NCBI GenBank assembly: GCA_016125085.1
Contig: WGMM01000009.1
Coordinates: 186,001 to 250,000 of the forward strand
Direction of reading: 5' to 3'
Origin: a bacterium
Lineage (GTDB): Bacteria > Planctomycetota > Planctomycetia > Isosphaerales > Isosphaeraceae
DNA: 64,000 nt
Shown here: piece by piece, positions 53,473-62,905 of the stretch
Position numbering within the stretch: position 1 is the stretch's first letter
Layout: each line of letters begins with the position of its first letter
Notes under the pieces: model-generated
Seen by the model: the letters and a program-made list of their open reading frames with translations, nothing else
Databases searched by the model: none
What the model was told of the DNA's origin: nothing
Translations under genes and position numbers: made by a program

Positions 53473-54894
53473 TCAGGCGGTTTGGGCCACAGCGGCGGAA
53501 CCGGCGGCTTCGGCCTTGCGTTCGGCGATGGCCTTCATCCAGGTCAGCAGCATGTGTGTCATGAACAGCAGGTGGCTGGCGAACATCAGCGTGCCGGCGA
53601 TCATCCGAATGGCCCACCAGGGGATGGAGAAGGCGATGACGTCGCTCCACGGAGCCAGGCTGGCCCACATGTAGCCCTGGAACAGGCCCAGGACGATCAG
53701 GTCAAAGGCCATGATGGTGATGCCGACGACGGACAGCCAGTAGTGCCATTCCAGCATGCGGCGGCTGTACCATTCGGTTCGCCAGATGCGCGGCAGCAGA
53801 TAGACCGTCACGCCGATGAGCCACTGGCTGAATACGCCGTACATGACCATGTGGGCGTGGCCGACGACCCAGTCGGAGAAGTGAATCAGGGCCTGGAAGG
53901 TGAGGGTGGTCTGGAAAGCACACTGGAGGCACGTCAGGAAGTAGAACACCATGCCGGTGTAGAACCAGCGGATGGGCATGTTGTCCTTCAGGGCCGAAAG
54001 GCTTCCCTTGATCGTGGCGAAGAAGTTCACGACGACGGTCGTCACGACCATCTCCACGGCGATCGTCGAGAGCACGGCCCCGTATTGCAGGAACATCGGG
54101 ATCGGCGTGTACAGGAAGTGGTGGATGCCTGTCAGCGGATAGAAAAACGCCAGGCCCCAGAAGCCCACGAGCGAAAGACCGTGGCTCCAGATCGGCTTCT
54201 TGAGCATGATCGGCACGAAGTAATACATCATGCCCCAGCCCAGCGGCGTCACGAACAGGCCGACCAGGTCGTGAATGAACAGGCCGCCCACCGCCCCGGC
54301 GGAGGTGCCGTTCACGAAGTATTGAGGTATGAAGTTACCCATGGCGTAGGTCAGGAACGTCCAGATGAACGCTGCCGTGAAATACCACAGCGTGACGTAC
54401 ATGGGGCCCTTCAAATGGCGGATCGGGGCCATGAAGTTGATGGCCACCAGGCCCAGCCCCGCCTGGGCGAGCGGGTCGATCCAGACTGGCGTTTCGCCCC
54501 ATTCCAGGCCCTGAGCTTCACCCATGAGCAGACCCACGACCGTTCCCAGCACGACGACCTGCCAGGCGAAGAAGATGAAGTAGGAAAGGCGTTTGTCAGC
54601 CACGGGGCGGAGTGTCAGCCGCGGTACGACCCAGTGGAGCATGCCCAGAAACGCACTGGCGATAAAGCCATAGGCGACACCGTTCGTGTGCACCATGCGC
54701 CACCGACCGGGCGAAAGCAGTTCGATTCCGGAAAATGGGTTGTAGCGGATGAGCTGGAAGCCCATCAGGAAGCCGCCGGTCATGGCAACGGCCAGGTAGA
54801 GGGCGGCGCTGATGAGATACCAGCGCACAAGACGCTCGTCCACCAGTTCGTCGTGACGGGGAATTTCGGCCGTCGAGGTCGGCTCCGTTCGCAC
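53473..54894 (-). CDS. ccoN: cbb3-type cytochrome c oxidase subunit I
   Basis: The catalytic haem-copper subunit that reduces O2 to water and pumps protons in the membrane. A 473-residue protein with about 12 helices and His ligands in expected places: VHTNGVAYG (low-spin haem b), FIHDLVG with a His for CuB, YPLTGIHHFLY (paired His for CuB, with the Tyr nearby), and DWVVGHAHM (haem b3 and b). High oxygen affinity is a family trait, fitting low-oxygen use. The start is GTG at 54894 with GGAGG nine bases upstream. Confidence 0.95.
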   Translation of the reverse strand: MRTEPTSTAEIPRHDELVDERLVRWYLISAALYLAVAMTGGFLMGFQLIRYNPFSGIELLSPGRWRMVHTNGVAYGFIASAFLGMLHWVVPRLTLRPVADKRLSYFIFFAWQVVVLGTVVGLLMGEAQGLEWGETPVWIDPLAQAGLGLVAINFMAPIRHLKGPMYVTLWYFTAAFIWTFLTYAMGNFIPQYFVNGTSAGAVGGLFIHDLVGLFVTPLGWGMMYYFVPIMLKKPIWSHGLSLVGFWGLAFFYPLTGIHHFLYTPIPMFLQYGAVLSTIAVEMVVTTVVVNFFATIKGSLSALKDNMPIRWFYTGMVFYFLTCLQCAFQTTLTFQALIHFSDWVVGHAHMVMYGVFSQWLIGVTVYLLPRIWRTEWYSRRMLEWHYWLSVVGITIMAFDLIVLGLFQGYMWASLAPWSDVIAFSIPWWAIRMIAGTLMFASHLLFMTHMLLTWMKAIAERKAEAAGSAAVAQTA

Positions 54895-54964
54895 GGTGTC
54901 TATCCTCCAGAATGTCGGAACGAATGAGTGAGAGATCGATATACAGGGCTATGACCGGAAACGA

Positions 54965-55609
54965 TCAGTCGGCAGAGGACCCACGAGCGGGCGAAAACTC
55001 GCCCCAGGGAGCCAGAAGGGCGATCGTCGCACCGAAGACGGCGTGAGTCGCCGCGGCCACCCACCAGGGAAGATATTCCCCGCTTGTGATCCAGTTGCCA
55101 CCGAAGAATGCCGGCTGAAGCCAGGAGAGAATGCCGTAGAAGTTGATGGCCCAGATCGCCAGGCTGACCACCACTCCAACCACCAGTCTGGGGACCAGAC
55201 CTTTGCCGAACCGGTTCACCGCCATGTAGACAGGAACGCCCAGCAGCATGCCGGTTCCCAGATAAAGGCAACAGCCCAGGGCCAGAATCAGTCCGTCCGG
55301 AACGGTTTCGGTCTGGCCGCCAGCCTGAGTCAGATTCAGGGCTTTTTCGCCGAGCGGAAAAGTCAGGTAAACGCGGATCAGCTGGAGCGGATCCTTGGCT
55401 GCGAAAACCGAGCCGATGACGTTGAACATCAGGCTGACCACGGCACCGAAGACACCGAGCATAAAACCCGCGGCGGCTTCGTAGTAGACATAATGCCCCT
55501 GAGGTACCCAGGCATTGGGTTCCGGCAGGATCTCGGCTTGTTCTTTCTCCAGCTCGCTGACTCTCTGCTTGAGCCGCTGGAGTTCCTGTTCGATCGCTTG
55601 CGTTTCCAT
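54965..55609 (-). CDS. Membrane protein of the cco operon with N-terminal coiled coil
   Basis: A 214-residue protein. Residues 1-28 (QALEQELQRLKQRVSELEKEQ-type heptads) form a coiled coil, followed by about four membrane helices. Its place between a di-haem cytochrome and ccoN is typical of planctomycete-type cco clusters; its function is unknown. It is 70 bases upstream of ccoN. Confidence 0.7.
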   Translation of the reverse strand: METQAIEQELQRLKQRVSELEKEQAEILPEPNAWVPQGHYVYYEAAAGFMLGVFGAVVSLMFNVIGSVFAAKDPLQLIRVYLTFPLGEKALNLTQAGGQTETVPDGLILALGCCLYLGTGMLLGVPVYMAVNRFGKGLVPRLVVGVVVSLAIWAINFYGILSWLQPAFFGGNWITSGEYLPWWVAAATHAVFGATIALLAPWGEFSPARGSSAD

Positions 55610-55689
55610 GTTGTCCCTGGCTCCGCGTTACTGGCCCAAGACGTTCGGACGAATTCGTACTCGAAACGATTCGGTACGGCTTTCGGCGG

Positions 55690-56751
55690 TCACTCGCCTG
55701 AGCCGGACGCCGCCGGTTCCGACTGGCCCGTGGCCACTCCCGGTAGCGGCTTGAGAATGATCGAAGGCGGAATGATTCCGTTGCGGCGGCTGTCGTAGAT
55801 GCTCATGACATAGGCCACGAGATCCCAGATTTTCTCAGGTTCGTTTTCGAACTGGGAACGAAACGCCGGCATCGAGGTGCCGTTGATACCGGCTTCGATG
55901 CGACGGTAGACGTCGAGAGGATCCGTGCCACCCCTCAACATCCCGGCAGTGATGTCGGCCGCCTTGTTCGGGTTCCCCCAGCTGTCGTTGGGCAGGGCGT
56001 CAGTGACTTCGCCGCGACCTTCGTCTCCGTGGCACTTGTTGCACCCGATCGAAAGGAACAGATCCTTTCCGGCCTTAACGTGAGCATCGGTCAGTGCAGG
56101 CATGGGTGCCCGGGGATTCACGACGTTGACCCGGGCCTCTTTCCACTGGTCCAGAATGCCCTGAACCATTCCGGGCACTGCCGCCGCGTCGATCTTGCCG
56201 TCGAATTCGGCCGCCTCGCCCAGAAGGGCTTCCAGCTCGCCCCGGTGCGTCAGCGCGAGCACGTAATCGGTGACCGCTTCGAGATCCTGTGGGGCGAGCA
56301 GGTCAAACGAAGGCATCGAAGTACCCATGATGCCCCGGCGAATCGTACGCAGAATATCTTCCCGTAAGGGTTTGGAACCGTAAATCGTCGAAGTGAACTT
56401 GAACATCCCCTTACGGTAATCGCGTGGCTTGGGGATCATGTAAGCCGCCTGCGGACCGTTGCCGTCACCGGTCACGCCGTGGCACTGCTGACAGTATTGT
56501 TTGTAGACTGCCGCGCCCTGTTTCAGATGATTCGGGTTCATGTCCGGCTGGCCGAGCAACTTCGGACGCTCTACCGTGCCGCAGTACTCAGTCAGGACTT
56601 TCTTGATGCTTTCCTGGTTCTCGGGCGAAAGCGCCGTGACCTGGGCGCTGGGCACGTATGCTTCCTGTACCGGCGGGGCACAGCCAGCGACATACCACGT
56701 TGCCGGACCGAGAAGCATGACGGCCAGGCGGCTGCCTCGGATCAAGGACAT
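55690..56751 (-). CDS. Di-haem c-type cytochrome lipoprotein, first gene of the cco operon
   Basis: A 353-residue protein with a lipobox V-A-G-C near residue 23, so it is a lipid-anchored exported protein. It has two haem sites, CQQCH near residue 87 and CNKCH near 238, each with downstream Met-rich segments (TSMPSFD, TSMPAFR) that supply axial ligands. It may be the functional replacement for CcoP or an electron donor to CcoO. The start at 56751 is the signal-peptide Met; an in-frame ATG at 56844 is also possible. Confidence 0.85.
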   Translation of the reverse strand: MSLIRGSRLAVMLLGPATWYVAGCAPPVQEAYVPSAQVTALSPENQESIKKVLTEYCGTVERPKLLGQPDMNPNHLKQGAAVYKQYCQQCHGVTGDGNGPQAAYMIPKPRDYRKGMFKFTSTIYGSKPLREDILRTIRRGIMGTSMPSFDLLAPQDLEAVTDYVLALTHRGELEALLGEAAEFDGKIDAAAVPGMVQGILDQWKEARVNVVNPRAPMPALTDAHVKAGKDLFLSIGCNKCHGDEGRGEVTDALPNDSWGNPNKAADITAGMLRGGTDPLDVYRRIEAGINGTSMPAFRSQFENEPEKIWDLVAYVMSIYDSRRNGIIPPSIILKPLPGVATGQSEPAASGSGE

Positions 56752-57061
56752 GATAGGAAATACTCCAATTTGATGAGACGAGAGGGCTCGGCGGAACACC
56801 GCTCTCATGCCGATACAGTTAGCACATCGTGAAAAAAGTTGCAAGAATCCGACAAGGAAATCCAGTTATTTTCCGGAATGGATTCGAACGCGAAATGCCG
56901 AAATTGCCGAAACTCAAATGATTTCTGGATTTCGGCCTCGTCCGGAAGGTGGACGAATGTGCGATATGTCTCGAAATCGCGAGGCTTCGATGCGTCCAGG
57001 GTTCGTGACTATGCACGGACATCCCGTCAACGTGAGACGATCCTTTTGCGATTGTCGCAAG
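56752..57061. other. Intergenic region upstream of the cco operon
   Basis: About 310 bases, including the 3' end of the peroxiredoxin transcript. On the minus strand TTGCAA (near 56840) and a T-rich stretch occur upstream of the cytochrome start, but the -10 match is poor. No FNR/Fur-like palindrome is obvious. Confidence 0.35.
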
Positions 57062-57628
57062 TCATTCGATCCAGCCTAGCTCGCGGGCTTTTGATATGAG
57101 TTTTTCGCCGGTACTCTCCGCGTCGAGATCGGTCCTTATCGCGGCGATTCGACCATCGCGCCCAATAAAATAGGCCCAGCGATGCGGGATTTCCCTGCCC
57201 GTGCCGACAGCTCCCCACTGAATCGCGGTCGTTCGAGTCGGGTCAGCCAGGATTGTCAGATTCAAGCCCTTTTCGAGTGCAAACGGGGTCAAATATTTCG
57301 GCTTGTCGCAAGAGGCTGCTACCAGACCGATACCGTGATTTTTGAGCGTGCTTGCGGCTTGATCCGCGGATTTCAAGAGACGTTCCACATTGCCAGTATA
57401 TGCCTTGGGGAACCAGACGACGATCAGAGGACCGCGAGAGACCAATGCGTCGAGGCTATGTGTCTTTCCGTCGGTACCGGTCAGTCGAAACTCGGGCGCT
57501 TTCATCCCGATCCAGTTTGCCGGAGAAATCTCGGGTGGCTCTTGTCGCACGGCGGCAACAGCCGTCGCAGGTGAGAAGGGTAACCAGAGAGTGACCAGAA
57601 CGAGTGAGAGGACAGAACTCGAATTCAC
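57062..57628 (-). CDS. Peroxiredoxin-like (AhpC/TSA) protein without the peroxidatic Cys
   Basis: A 188-residue secreted protein (signal peptide of about 25 residues) with a thioredoxin-like fold. At the place where peroxiredoxins have FYPK-x-x-T-P-G-C it reads WFPKAYTGNVER, so the peroxidatic Cys is absent (Val). A different Cys follows 30 residues later (AASCDKP). It probably lacks classical peroxidase activity and may be a redox-binding or structural relative. GGAATTT-type ribosome sites are not evident. Confidence 0.78.
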   Translation of the reverse strand: MNSSSVLSLVLVTLWLPFSPATAVAAVRQEPPEISPANWIGMKAPEFRLTGTDGKTHSLDALVSRGPLIVVWFPKAYTGNVERLLKSADQAASTLKNHGIGLVAASCDKPKYLTPFALEKGLNLTILADPTRTTAIQWGAVGTGREIPHRWAYFIGRDGRIAAIRTDLDAESTGEKLISKARELGWIE

Positions 57629-57867
57629 GCCAAAGTCCTGAGGGGGAACGCCAGTTCAACCTTTCCTGACGATACGCAGATTTCCTGAAAGCCATTATAT
57701 GAGCTTGCTGGAAGAATCGGCAGATGGACGGAGTGAATCCGGATAAAACGGAAGACCGCGAGACAATCGCTCTGGAGAGCTTTGTGTCGCGGTCGTCGTT
57801 TCTCTGTATCTCTTGCTTTCGATCTTGCCTGAGAAAATCCGCTCTCGTCGTTTTCGAGACCGGGGAT

Positions 57868-58539
57868 TCAGTTCGCCGATCGAACGGTTTTGGATCGATT
57901 ACGTCGAGCGATCGCACCGACGACGAGAGTCGCGAGCGCTCCCAGAACGTAAGTCGAAGGCTCCGGGACGGCTGTCGTTGAGTAGCGAATGTTGGCGATG
58001 GCCCAGCCGCCGGAAATGCCGCCAGGGTTTTCGATCACAATGCGGTTGAAGGCGAAATTCGGCGCGAAACCGGCGAAGAGCAATGCTCCGGCGTCACCGT
58101 TCACTGTTCGCTCAATCGATCCGATTTCGTTCAGATCGTCGAAGAAAGAGACGAGGAAAGTCGCTTCGTTGAATACTGCGCCTTGAAGTTCGAATCCGAA
58201 CGTCTTCACAGGTTGCGTTATCTTGAGTTCCAGAGGTGAGATGCTGTCGTGGATAAGAATTTCCGGATTGGACGACTCCGTAGCGGGCGGACTCCCCCAC
58301 GTTTCCCAGTTATCGGGGTCGACGACCGATTTCACGACAGTGGGAGAAAACTCGATACTCTGTGAACCCTGTGTGAGTACTTGTACCGTATCGCCGATTC
58401 CGTAGCCCGAGAGCGACATCAGCGTCGTACCGTTCACGTATTCTGAGTTCGGAGTCGAAATCGGAAAAAGTTCGATCGCGGCGGATTCGGGAAGGGAACT
58501 CGCAACAAGCATCGTCAGAACGATCGCGATCGATCGCAT
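57868..58539 (-). CDS. PEP-CTERM sorting-domain protein
   Basis: A 223-residue secreted protein. A signal peptide opens it, a beta-sandwich domain fills the middle (about 40-190), and the C-terminus is the diagnostic PEP-CTERM tripartite tag: VPEPSTYVLG, hydrophobic helix, RRNRSK. Such proteins are processed by exosortase and usually placed in the extracellular matrix or surface. No exosortase gene lies in this window. The adhesion-type function is inferred. Confidence 0.9.
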   Translation of the reverse strand: MRSIAIVLTMLVASSLPESAAIELFPISTPNSEYVNGTTLMSLSGYGIGDTVQVLTQGSQSIEFSPTVVKSVVDPDNWETWGSPPATESSNPEILIHDSISPLELKITQPVKTFGFELQGAVFNEATFLVSFFDDLNEIGSIERTVNGDAGALLFAGFAPNFAFNRIVIENPGGISGGWAIANIRYSTTAVPEPSTYVLGALATLVVGAIARRNRSKTVRSAN

Positions 58540-58595
58540 GATATTCGGTCCTTATTCAGACTTGGCGAGTTCGAAGCCGACACAATGTCTTACGA

Positions 58596-58829
58596 ATGGA
58601 GAAATGCACGACCATCTTCATGCATTCCGACATTGACATGTCTCTGCTTTCGGATCTCAAAGACTGGCAGATTCAGTGTTTGGATGCGTTCTTCGGGAAA
58701 TTCGTTGCGGATTGTGCAGAAAGCGACGGTTATGATTGCCTAAAACCGAAAGTTCAGATTAAGTTGAGAATTCCGGAATCGATTCCCTATGATGAATATT
58801 CGAAATTCGACGGTTGGATTCTCTTGTGA
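58596..58829 (+). CDS. Hypothetical small protein, doubtful
   Basis: A 77-residue open frame in a gene-free stretch between divergent PEP-CTERM and acpS genes. It reads like protein (acidic and hydrophobic alternation) and has several ATGs (58596, 58620, 58638), but no clear ribosome-binding site. Composition is less GC-rich than the surrounding genes. Confidence 0.4.
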   Translation: MEKCTTIFMHSDIDMSLLSDLKDWQIQCLDAFFGKFVADCAESDGYDCLKPKVQIKLRIPESIPYDEYSKFDGWILL

Positions 58830-58868
58830 CTGAGCGATTTCGGTCGCTCTGCGGGAGCCGGTTCGGAC

Positions 58869-59303
58869 GTGCACATCATCGGTATCGGAACCGACATCAC
58901 GGAATGCCCCAGGATCGGGCGGATGATACAGGATCATGGCGAATTGTTTCTGAGGCGCGTTTACACGGAGCGCGAAATCGATTACTGCAACTCACGCAAG
59001 CAATCGACAGAACATTTCGCAGGAAGATGGGCGGCGAAAGAGGCCGTATTGAAGGCCTTAGGAACGGGCTGGATTCGCGGAATCTCCTGGCGTGACGTCG
59101 AAATACGGAATAACCCGAGCGGAGCGCCACTCGTCCTTCTTCATGCCGGCACAAGAGATATCGCCGAGTCGAGAGGCGTTCGACAGGTGCTGGTCACGAT
59201 CTCTCATTGCCGTACTTATGCGACCGCTTATGCCGTCGCTCTTGCCCAGGAGAATTTGCCTCCGATCGTGCCTTCGCATTTCGACGACGACATCCCGTTC
59301 TGA
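58869..59303 (+). CDS. acpS: Holo-[acyl-carrier-protein] synthase
   Basis: Transfers 4'-phosphopantetheine from CoA to acyl carrier protein, needed for fatty-acid synthesis. It starts with GTG (58869) and reads IIGIGTDITECPRI; the metal-binding Asp is in GTD. Then RRVYTEREIDYC and FAGRWAAKEAVLKALGTG contain the Glu and Lys of the active site. The 144-residue length fits the family. The next gene is on the opposite strand, and a shared hairpin ends both. Confidence 0.93.
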   Translation: MHIIGIGTDITECPRIGRMIQDHGELFLRRVYTEREIDYCNSRKQSTEHFAGRWAAKEAVLKALGTGWIRGISWRDVEIRNNPSGAPLVLLHAGTRDIAESRGVRQVLVTISHCRTYATAYAVALAQENLPPIVPSHFDDDIPF

Positions 59304-59340
59304 ACTGGCCCGAACGGGATTGGACAGAACAAAATAAGAT

Positions 59341-59372
59341 CGAGCTGGCCAGCGTGAGCCCGGGCCAGCTCG
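59341..59372. terminator. Bidirectional terminator between acpS and the DUF6807 gene
   Basis: A 10-bp stem CGAGCTGGCC/GGCCAGCTCG with a 12-nt loop. On the minus strand ATCTTATTTTG follows, so it ends the DUF6807 gene; it also lies 38 bases after the acpS stop. Confidence 0.65.
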
Positions 59373-59391
59373 TCAGGACGAATCGACTCTG

Positions 59392-60594
59392 TCACCTGGC
59401 TCCGGCGGAGTAAGCCCTGAAAGAGTCGGCGATGCCGGCATCGGCTGCACGTCCGTCATGGAAAATGACGCGATAGCCGAAACGGATCTTCTTGCCTGGT
59501 TCCAGGGTGTGCTCGCCCGTTTTGCCGAGGCCGAAGTCCTTGTAGCCGAATGGGTTCGCTGCGAACAGGCCGTAATTGCGCACATGCCAGTGGGTCGGGT
59601 AGCGGAAACTGTCAGGGTGGTTCAGGATCGCGACGCCGACGGTCTTGCCGTCGATAATGCCCGAATAATCGACCCAGGGCGAGCTTTTGCCCCAGGCAAC
59701 ATCGTCTTCGATGCCTTCGGCATTGATAATTTTGCCACCCTTTTTGGCTTTGGTGTCGAGAACGCTCGGGACGCGCAGGCCGAACATTCCTTCTTTCGTA
59801 TCGCCGAAAACCGCGGCTTTGTCGGCGGGAGCCTTCAGGGTGATCGTCACGTCCATCACACGCTGGTCGGCGACGGCATAGACGACAATCGTATTCTCTT
59901 CGCTGAGAACGAGTTTGCCCGAATTGTCACGCCATTCCACTTCGGACAGAAGCGTTCCGGCGAGGGGACCGCCTTCAGCACTTGCGTTGACGACCGTCTT
60001 GGTGCCGAAGTGCGGCTTTTCACCGTTGATCGGGTCCGCGGCCCAGAAGTCGATGCCGTTGACGTTGCCGAAAGTCATCCACATCGAGCGCTGGTGCGGG
60101 TGGTCGCGATCCTCGCCTTCGACGGTTTCGATCGGATAGGCTCTCGTCATTTTCTGGCCGCCGGGACCATAAACGGGATAGATGATCGGCTTCGAACCCG
60201 ACTGGGCCAGAGCGGTAAAGAACGGCTTTCCGTGCACAGAGAAGCTGATGCCCGCTCCGTCGTCCGAATTCATGACACCATTCCCGCTTGCGGCGACTGA
60301 CTTTACAGGTACCGTTCCGCCTTTGAGTTCCATCCCTGCCGGAACGATGGCCACGGCTTTGTCAGGAGCTTCTGGCCCGATACCGACCTGTATCAGGAGC
60401 GACCGGTCCGAACCCGGCGGCTTGGCTTCGTAAAGACCTGGTTTGAGGCCACCTGAAGGAAAGGTGACGGGCGCGGCGACCTTGAGTGCCGGGAGCTTCG
60501 GCAGTGTGAGGGCCTCGTCGCCCTGGGTCGCACAGGGCGAGAACACGGCTGCCATCAAAGTGGCGAATGCGATTCGGCTGAAGGGGGGAATCAT
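59392..60594 (-). CDS. Secreted PmoA-like protein (DUF6807 family)
   Basis: A 400-residue protein with a signal peptide (to about residue 25). It carries the DUF6807 (PmoA-like) region, including EDRDHPHQRSMWMTFGNVNG around residues 160-180, where the DHPHQ motif is characteristic, and ends with WHVRNYGLFAANPFGYKDFG. The family is common in planctomycetes and other glycan degraders and shares the PmoA fold, but no reaction is known. Not a methane monooxygenase. Confidence 0.88.
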   Translation of the reverse strand: MIPPFSRIAFATLMAAVFSPCATQGDEALTLPKLPALKVAAPVTFPSGGLKPGLYEAKPPGSDRSLLIQVGIGPEAPDKAVAIVPAGMELKGGTVPVKSVAASGNGVMNSDDGAGISFSVHGKPFFTALAQSGSKPIIYPVYGPGGQKMTRAYPIETVEGEDRDHPHQRSMWMTFGNVNGIDFWAADPINGEKPHFGTKTVVNASAEGGPLAGTLLSEVEWRDNSGKLVLSEENTIVVYAVADQRVMDVTITLKAPADKAAVFGDTKEGMFGLRVPSVLDTKAKKGGKIINAEGIEDDVAWGKSSPWVDYSGIIDGKTVGVAILNHPDSFRYPTHWHVRNYGLFAANPFGYKDFGLGKTGEHTLEPGKKIRFGYRVIFHDGRAADAGIADSFRAYSAGAR

Positions 60595-60983
60595 GGCGGC
60601 GTTCTCTGGAATGAAGGCTGTTTTTCTGGCGTTTCGTCGTCGGGCGACGTGAGGCGGCGTGATGTTATACCGGCTTGCCCGGACGAGTCTGGACGATTCG
60701 ACGTCAGTTTGACAGGGCCGCCAACCGAGGGCAAGACCGAAGACTCGTGCGGTTTCCGTGAACGTTTCGACTTCTTCGAATCGTCCGGGTACGTCGATGC
60801 GAAACAGGCGGATTGATCTTGACCGAAACCGGGGAATTGGTCAGAGTGTGCGGCAGAATGGGTTTCGGCACGCGGCAGGACTATCGCGGGCCTTCGTTCT
60901 CCCACCGTCTCTTCGCCGGGACCGGTCCGCCGCTCATGCACGTCGGCGTGGTCTCAACCGCTCGAAAGCAAGGATGTGACGTC
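60595..60983. other. Divergent intergenic region upstream of ompH
   Basis: About 390 bases holding the promoters of the DUF6807 gene (minus) and ompH (plus). A plus-strand frame from 60813 runs into ompH but has no family sequence, so it is not used. No strong consensus promoter or hairpin seen. Confidence 0.35.
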
Positions 60984-61709
60984 ATGCGGATTCGTCGATA
61001 TCTGATCGTCTCGGTGTTCCTGGGTATGGCGACCGCAGCCTCGGCCCAGCAGCAGCCTCAGGATCGTGGCGTTCAGCGTACTGCTGGCGGCACGGCGGCA
61101 AATGGCGGGTCCGCTTCGAATGCGCCCGCACCGGCGATCGCGCCTGTGTTCGGGTCGATCGATATGGACGCCGTCTTCAAGAACTACGAGAAGGTCAAAG
61201 CGACCAGCGACGAAATGCAGGCCAAAGCACTGGCCAAGCAGCAGGAACTGCAGAAACTGGTCGCCGATATGAAAGCGGCTTCCGAGAAGCAGGCGAGCCT
61301 AGCACAGCAAAGCCCGGAATTCAAAAAGTTCGACCAGCAGCTCACCCAGATGAAGATTCAGGCTCAGGCCGCTCAGGAGCAGGCTCAAAAGGAGCTGGCC
61401 CAGATGGAAGCCGAAGCCCTGGCTGGTCTGTATCGTGAAATTCAGAGCATGGTGGCCCGGGTCGCGACCTGGCGAGGAATGACCTATGTCGTCAAGGTTT
61501 CGAACGAGCCTCTGACAGCCTCCGACCCGAATGCCGTGATGGCGGCGATGTCGCGCACCGTGGTTTACGCCGATCCACGCAATGACATTACTCAGCAAGT
61601 CGTTCAATACCTGAACGTCGAATATCGCAAGGCCGCTGGAGCTTCTGCCAAGCCCGCCGGTGGAGCTGCTCCGGCCGCGGGTGCCACCGCACCGGCACGC
61701 GGTAACTGA
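60984..61709 (+). CDS. OmpH/Skp-like periplasmic chaperone
   Basis: A 241-residue protein with a signal peptide (cut about AASAQ, residue 20), a Q/P/G/A-rich linker, then the OmpH-family helical arms at about 60-160 (FGSIDMDAVFKNYEKVKAT; long Q/A/K heptads) and a beta segment VARVATWRGMTYVV. Skp holds unfolded outer-membrane proteins in the periplasm. The C-terminal 30 residues are Ala/Gly/Pro-rich and likely disordered. AGGA lies about nine bases before the ATG. The gene lies upstream of lpxC, as OmpH often does in lipid A gene clusters. Confidence 0.85.
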   Translation: MRIRRYLIVSVFLGMATAASAQQQPQDRGVQRTAGGTAANGGSASNAPAPAIAPVFGSIDMDAVFKNYEKVKATSDEMQAKALAKQQELQKLVADMKAASEKQASLAQQSPEFKKFDQQLTQMKIQAQAAQEQAQKELAQMEAEALAGLYREIQSMVARVATWRGMTYVVKVSNEPLTASDPNAVMAAMSRTVVYADPRNDITQQVVQYLNVEYRKAAGASAKPAGGAAPAAGATAPARGN

Positions 61710-61996
61710 TATCGGATTCCCAGTTCTTTCCACACGCACTCGAACCGCATCGGTTCAGAAGGCATTGCGGAACCGGGAAGCCTCCAAATTGGGTCCGTGC
61801 TCGGTTGCGGGCTCCGCATGGGAAAAATCGCTCTTCCTCGACCTGAAGACAAGGATGTCCTCGGGTCGAGGTAGAGCGCGTATCAGGGACGGACTCCCTA
61901 AGGCTGTATCACTCTCGGAACTGAGCCGTGCAAGTGTCGGGCGGATGATCCGGGACACGAATTTCGAAGGCATCGCAACAAGGACTTGCGACGACG

Positions 61997-62905
61997 ATGT
62001 CCAGAATTGAGAGCAGCAGCGACTGGCAACGACAGCGTACGATTCGGGAAGCCGTCCGGATTGGTGGCCGGGGCTATCTCAGCGGGGCGGAAGTCACGCT
62101 GGAATTCCGGCCTGCAGCGGCAAACACGGGCATAGTGTTCATTCGGACGGATTTGCCGGGCTCGCCGCCGGTTCCGGCAACGGTCGACCATGTCGTTCCA
62201 CGACAGCGTCGAACGGCGATCGCTTGCGGTGAAGCCGTCGTCGAAATGGTCGAACATGTCATGGCAGCGCTCGCCGGGCTGGCGATCGACAACTGCGTGG
62301 TCGCGATCGATGGCCCGGAAACACCGGGCTGTGACGGATCGAGCCTGGATTTCGTCAAAGCCCTCCGGCGTACGGAGATCGTCACGCAAAGCCCGCTTGC
62401 CCGAGTGATCACGATCGACCGGAATTTGAGGGTTAATGAAGGAGAGATGTCGATTTCGATCGAACCTTCATCCAGCGGGCAAGACTTTTCGATCGAATAC
62501 GAACTGAATTACCCCAAAGCGCCGGTGATCGGCAGGCAGAGACGCGTGTTCGACCTGGGGCCAGGCGCGTTCGAACTGGAACTCGCTCCGGCACGGACAT
62601 TCGTACTGGATCATGAAGCCGAAATGCTGAAGGCCGCCGGCATCGGCCGGCATTGTACGGCGCAGGATCTTCTGATTTTCGGTCCGGATGGCCCGATCGA
62701 AAATACGCTGCGATTTTCGGACGAACCCGTACGGCACAAAATGCTCGACGTACTCGGCGATCTTGCGCTCGCGGGGCAGCGCATTCATGGCCGAGTCACG
62801 GCCAACAGGTCTGGCCATTCACTGAACGCGGCACTGGTGCGGCGGATATTCGATGCAGGAATTGCTTCTTCCGGATCAAGCTCGTCCGGACGAATCGGCG
62901 CATGA
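61997..62905 (+). CDS. lpxC: UDP-3-O-acyl-N-acetylglucosamine deacetylase
   Basis: Catalyses the committed step of lipid A synthesis, a zinc-dependent deacetylation in the cytoplasm. The 302-residue length is normal. The metal ligands and base are visible: H87 in MVEHVMAALAGLAIDN (with the preceding Glu), H-K-M-L-D in VRHKMLDVLGDLALAG, and the late SGHSLNAAL His. The 287 bases upstream contain only a weak hairpin. The ATG is preceded by AAGGA at poor spacing, so the exact start may vary. Confidence 0.93.
   Translation: MSRIESSSDWQRQRTIREAVRIGGRGYLSGAEVTLEFRPAAANTGIVFIRTDLPGSPPVPATVDHVVPRQRRTAIACGEAVVEMVEHVMAALAGLAIDNCVVAIDGPETPGCDGSSLDFVKALRRTEIVTQSPLARVITIDRNLRVNEGEMSISIEPSSSGQDFSIEYELNYPKAPVIGRQRRVFDLGPGAFELELAPARTFVLDHEAEMLKAAGIGRHCTAQDLLIFGPDGPIENTLRFSDEPVRHKMLDVLGDLALAGQRIHGRVTANRSGHSLNAALVRRIFDAGIASSGSSSSGRIGA

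Noticed and set aside
53482..54927. A 481-codon plus-strand frame opposite ccoN
   Set aside because: ccoN has all haem and copper ligands; the frame is a shadow rich in H, D and R.
61710..61996. Possible small gene or RNA between ompH and lpxC
   Set aside because: Only a weak 8-bp stem with a 20-nt loop was found, and no frame with a start and family similarity.
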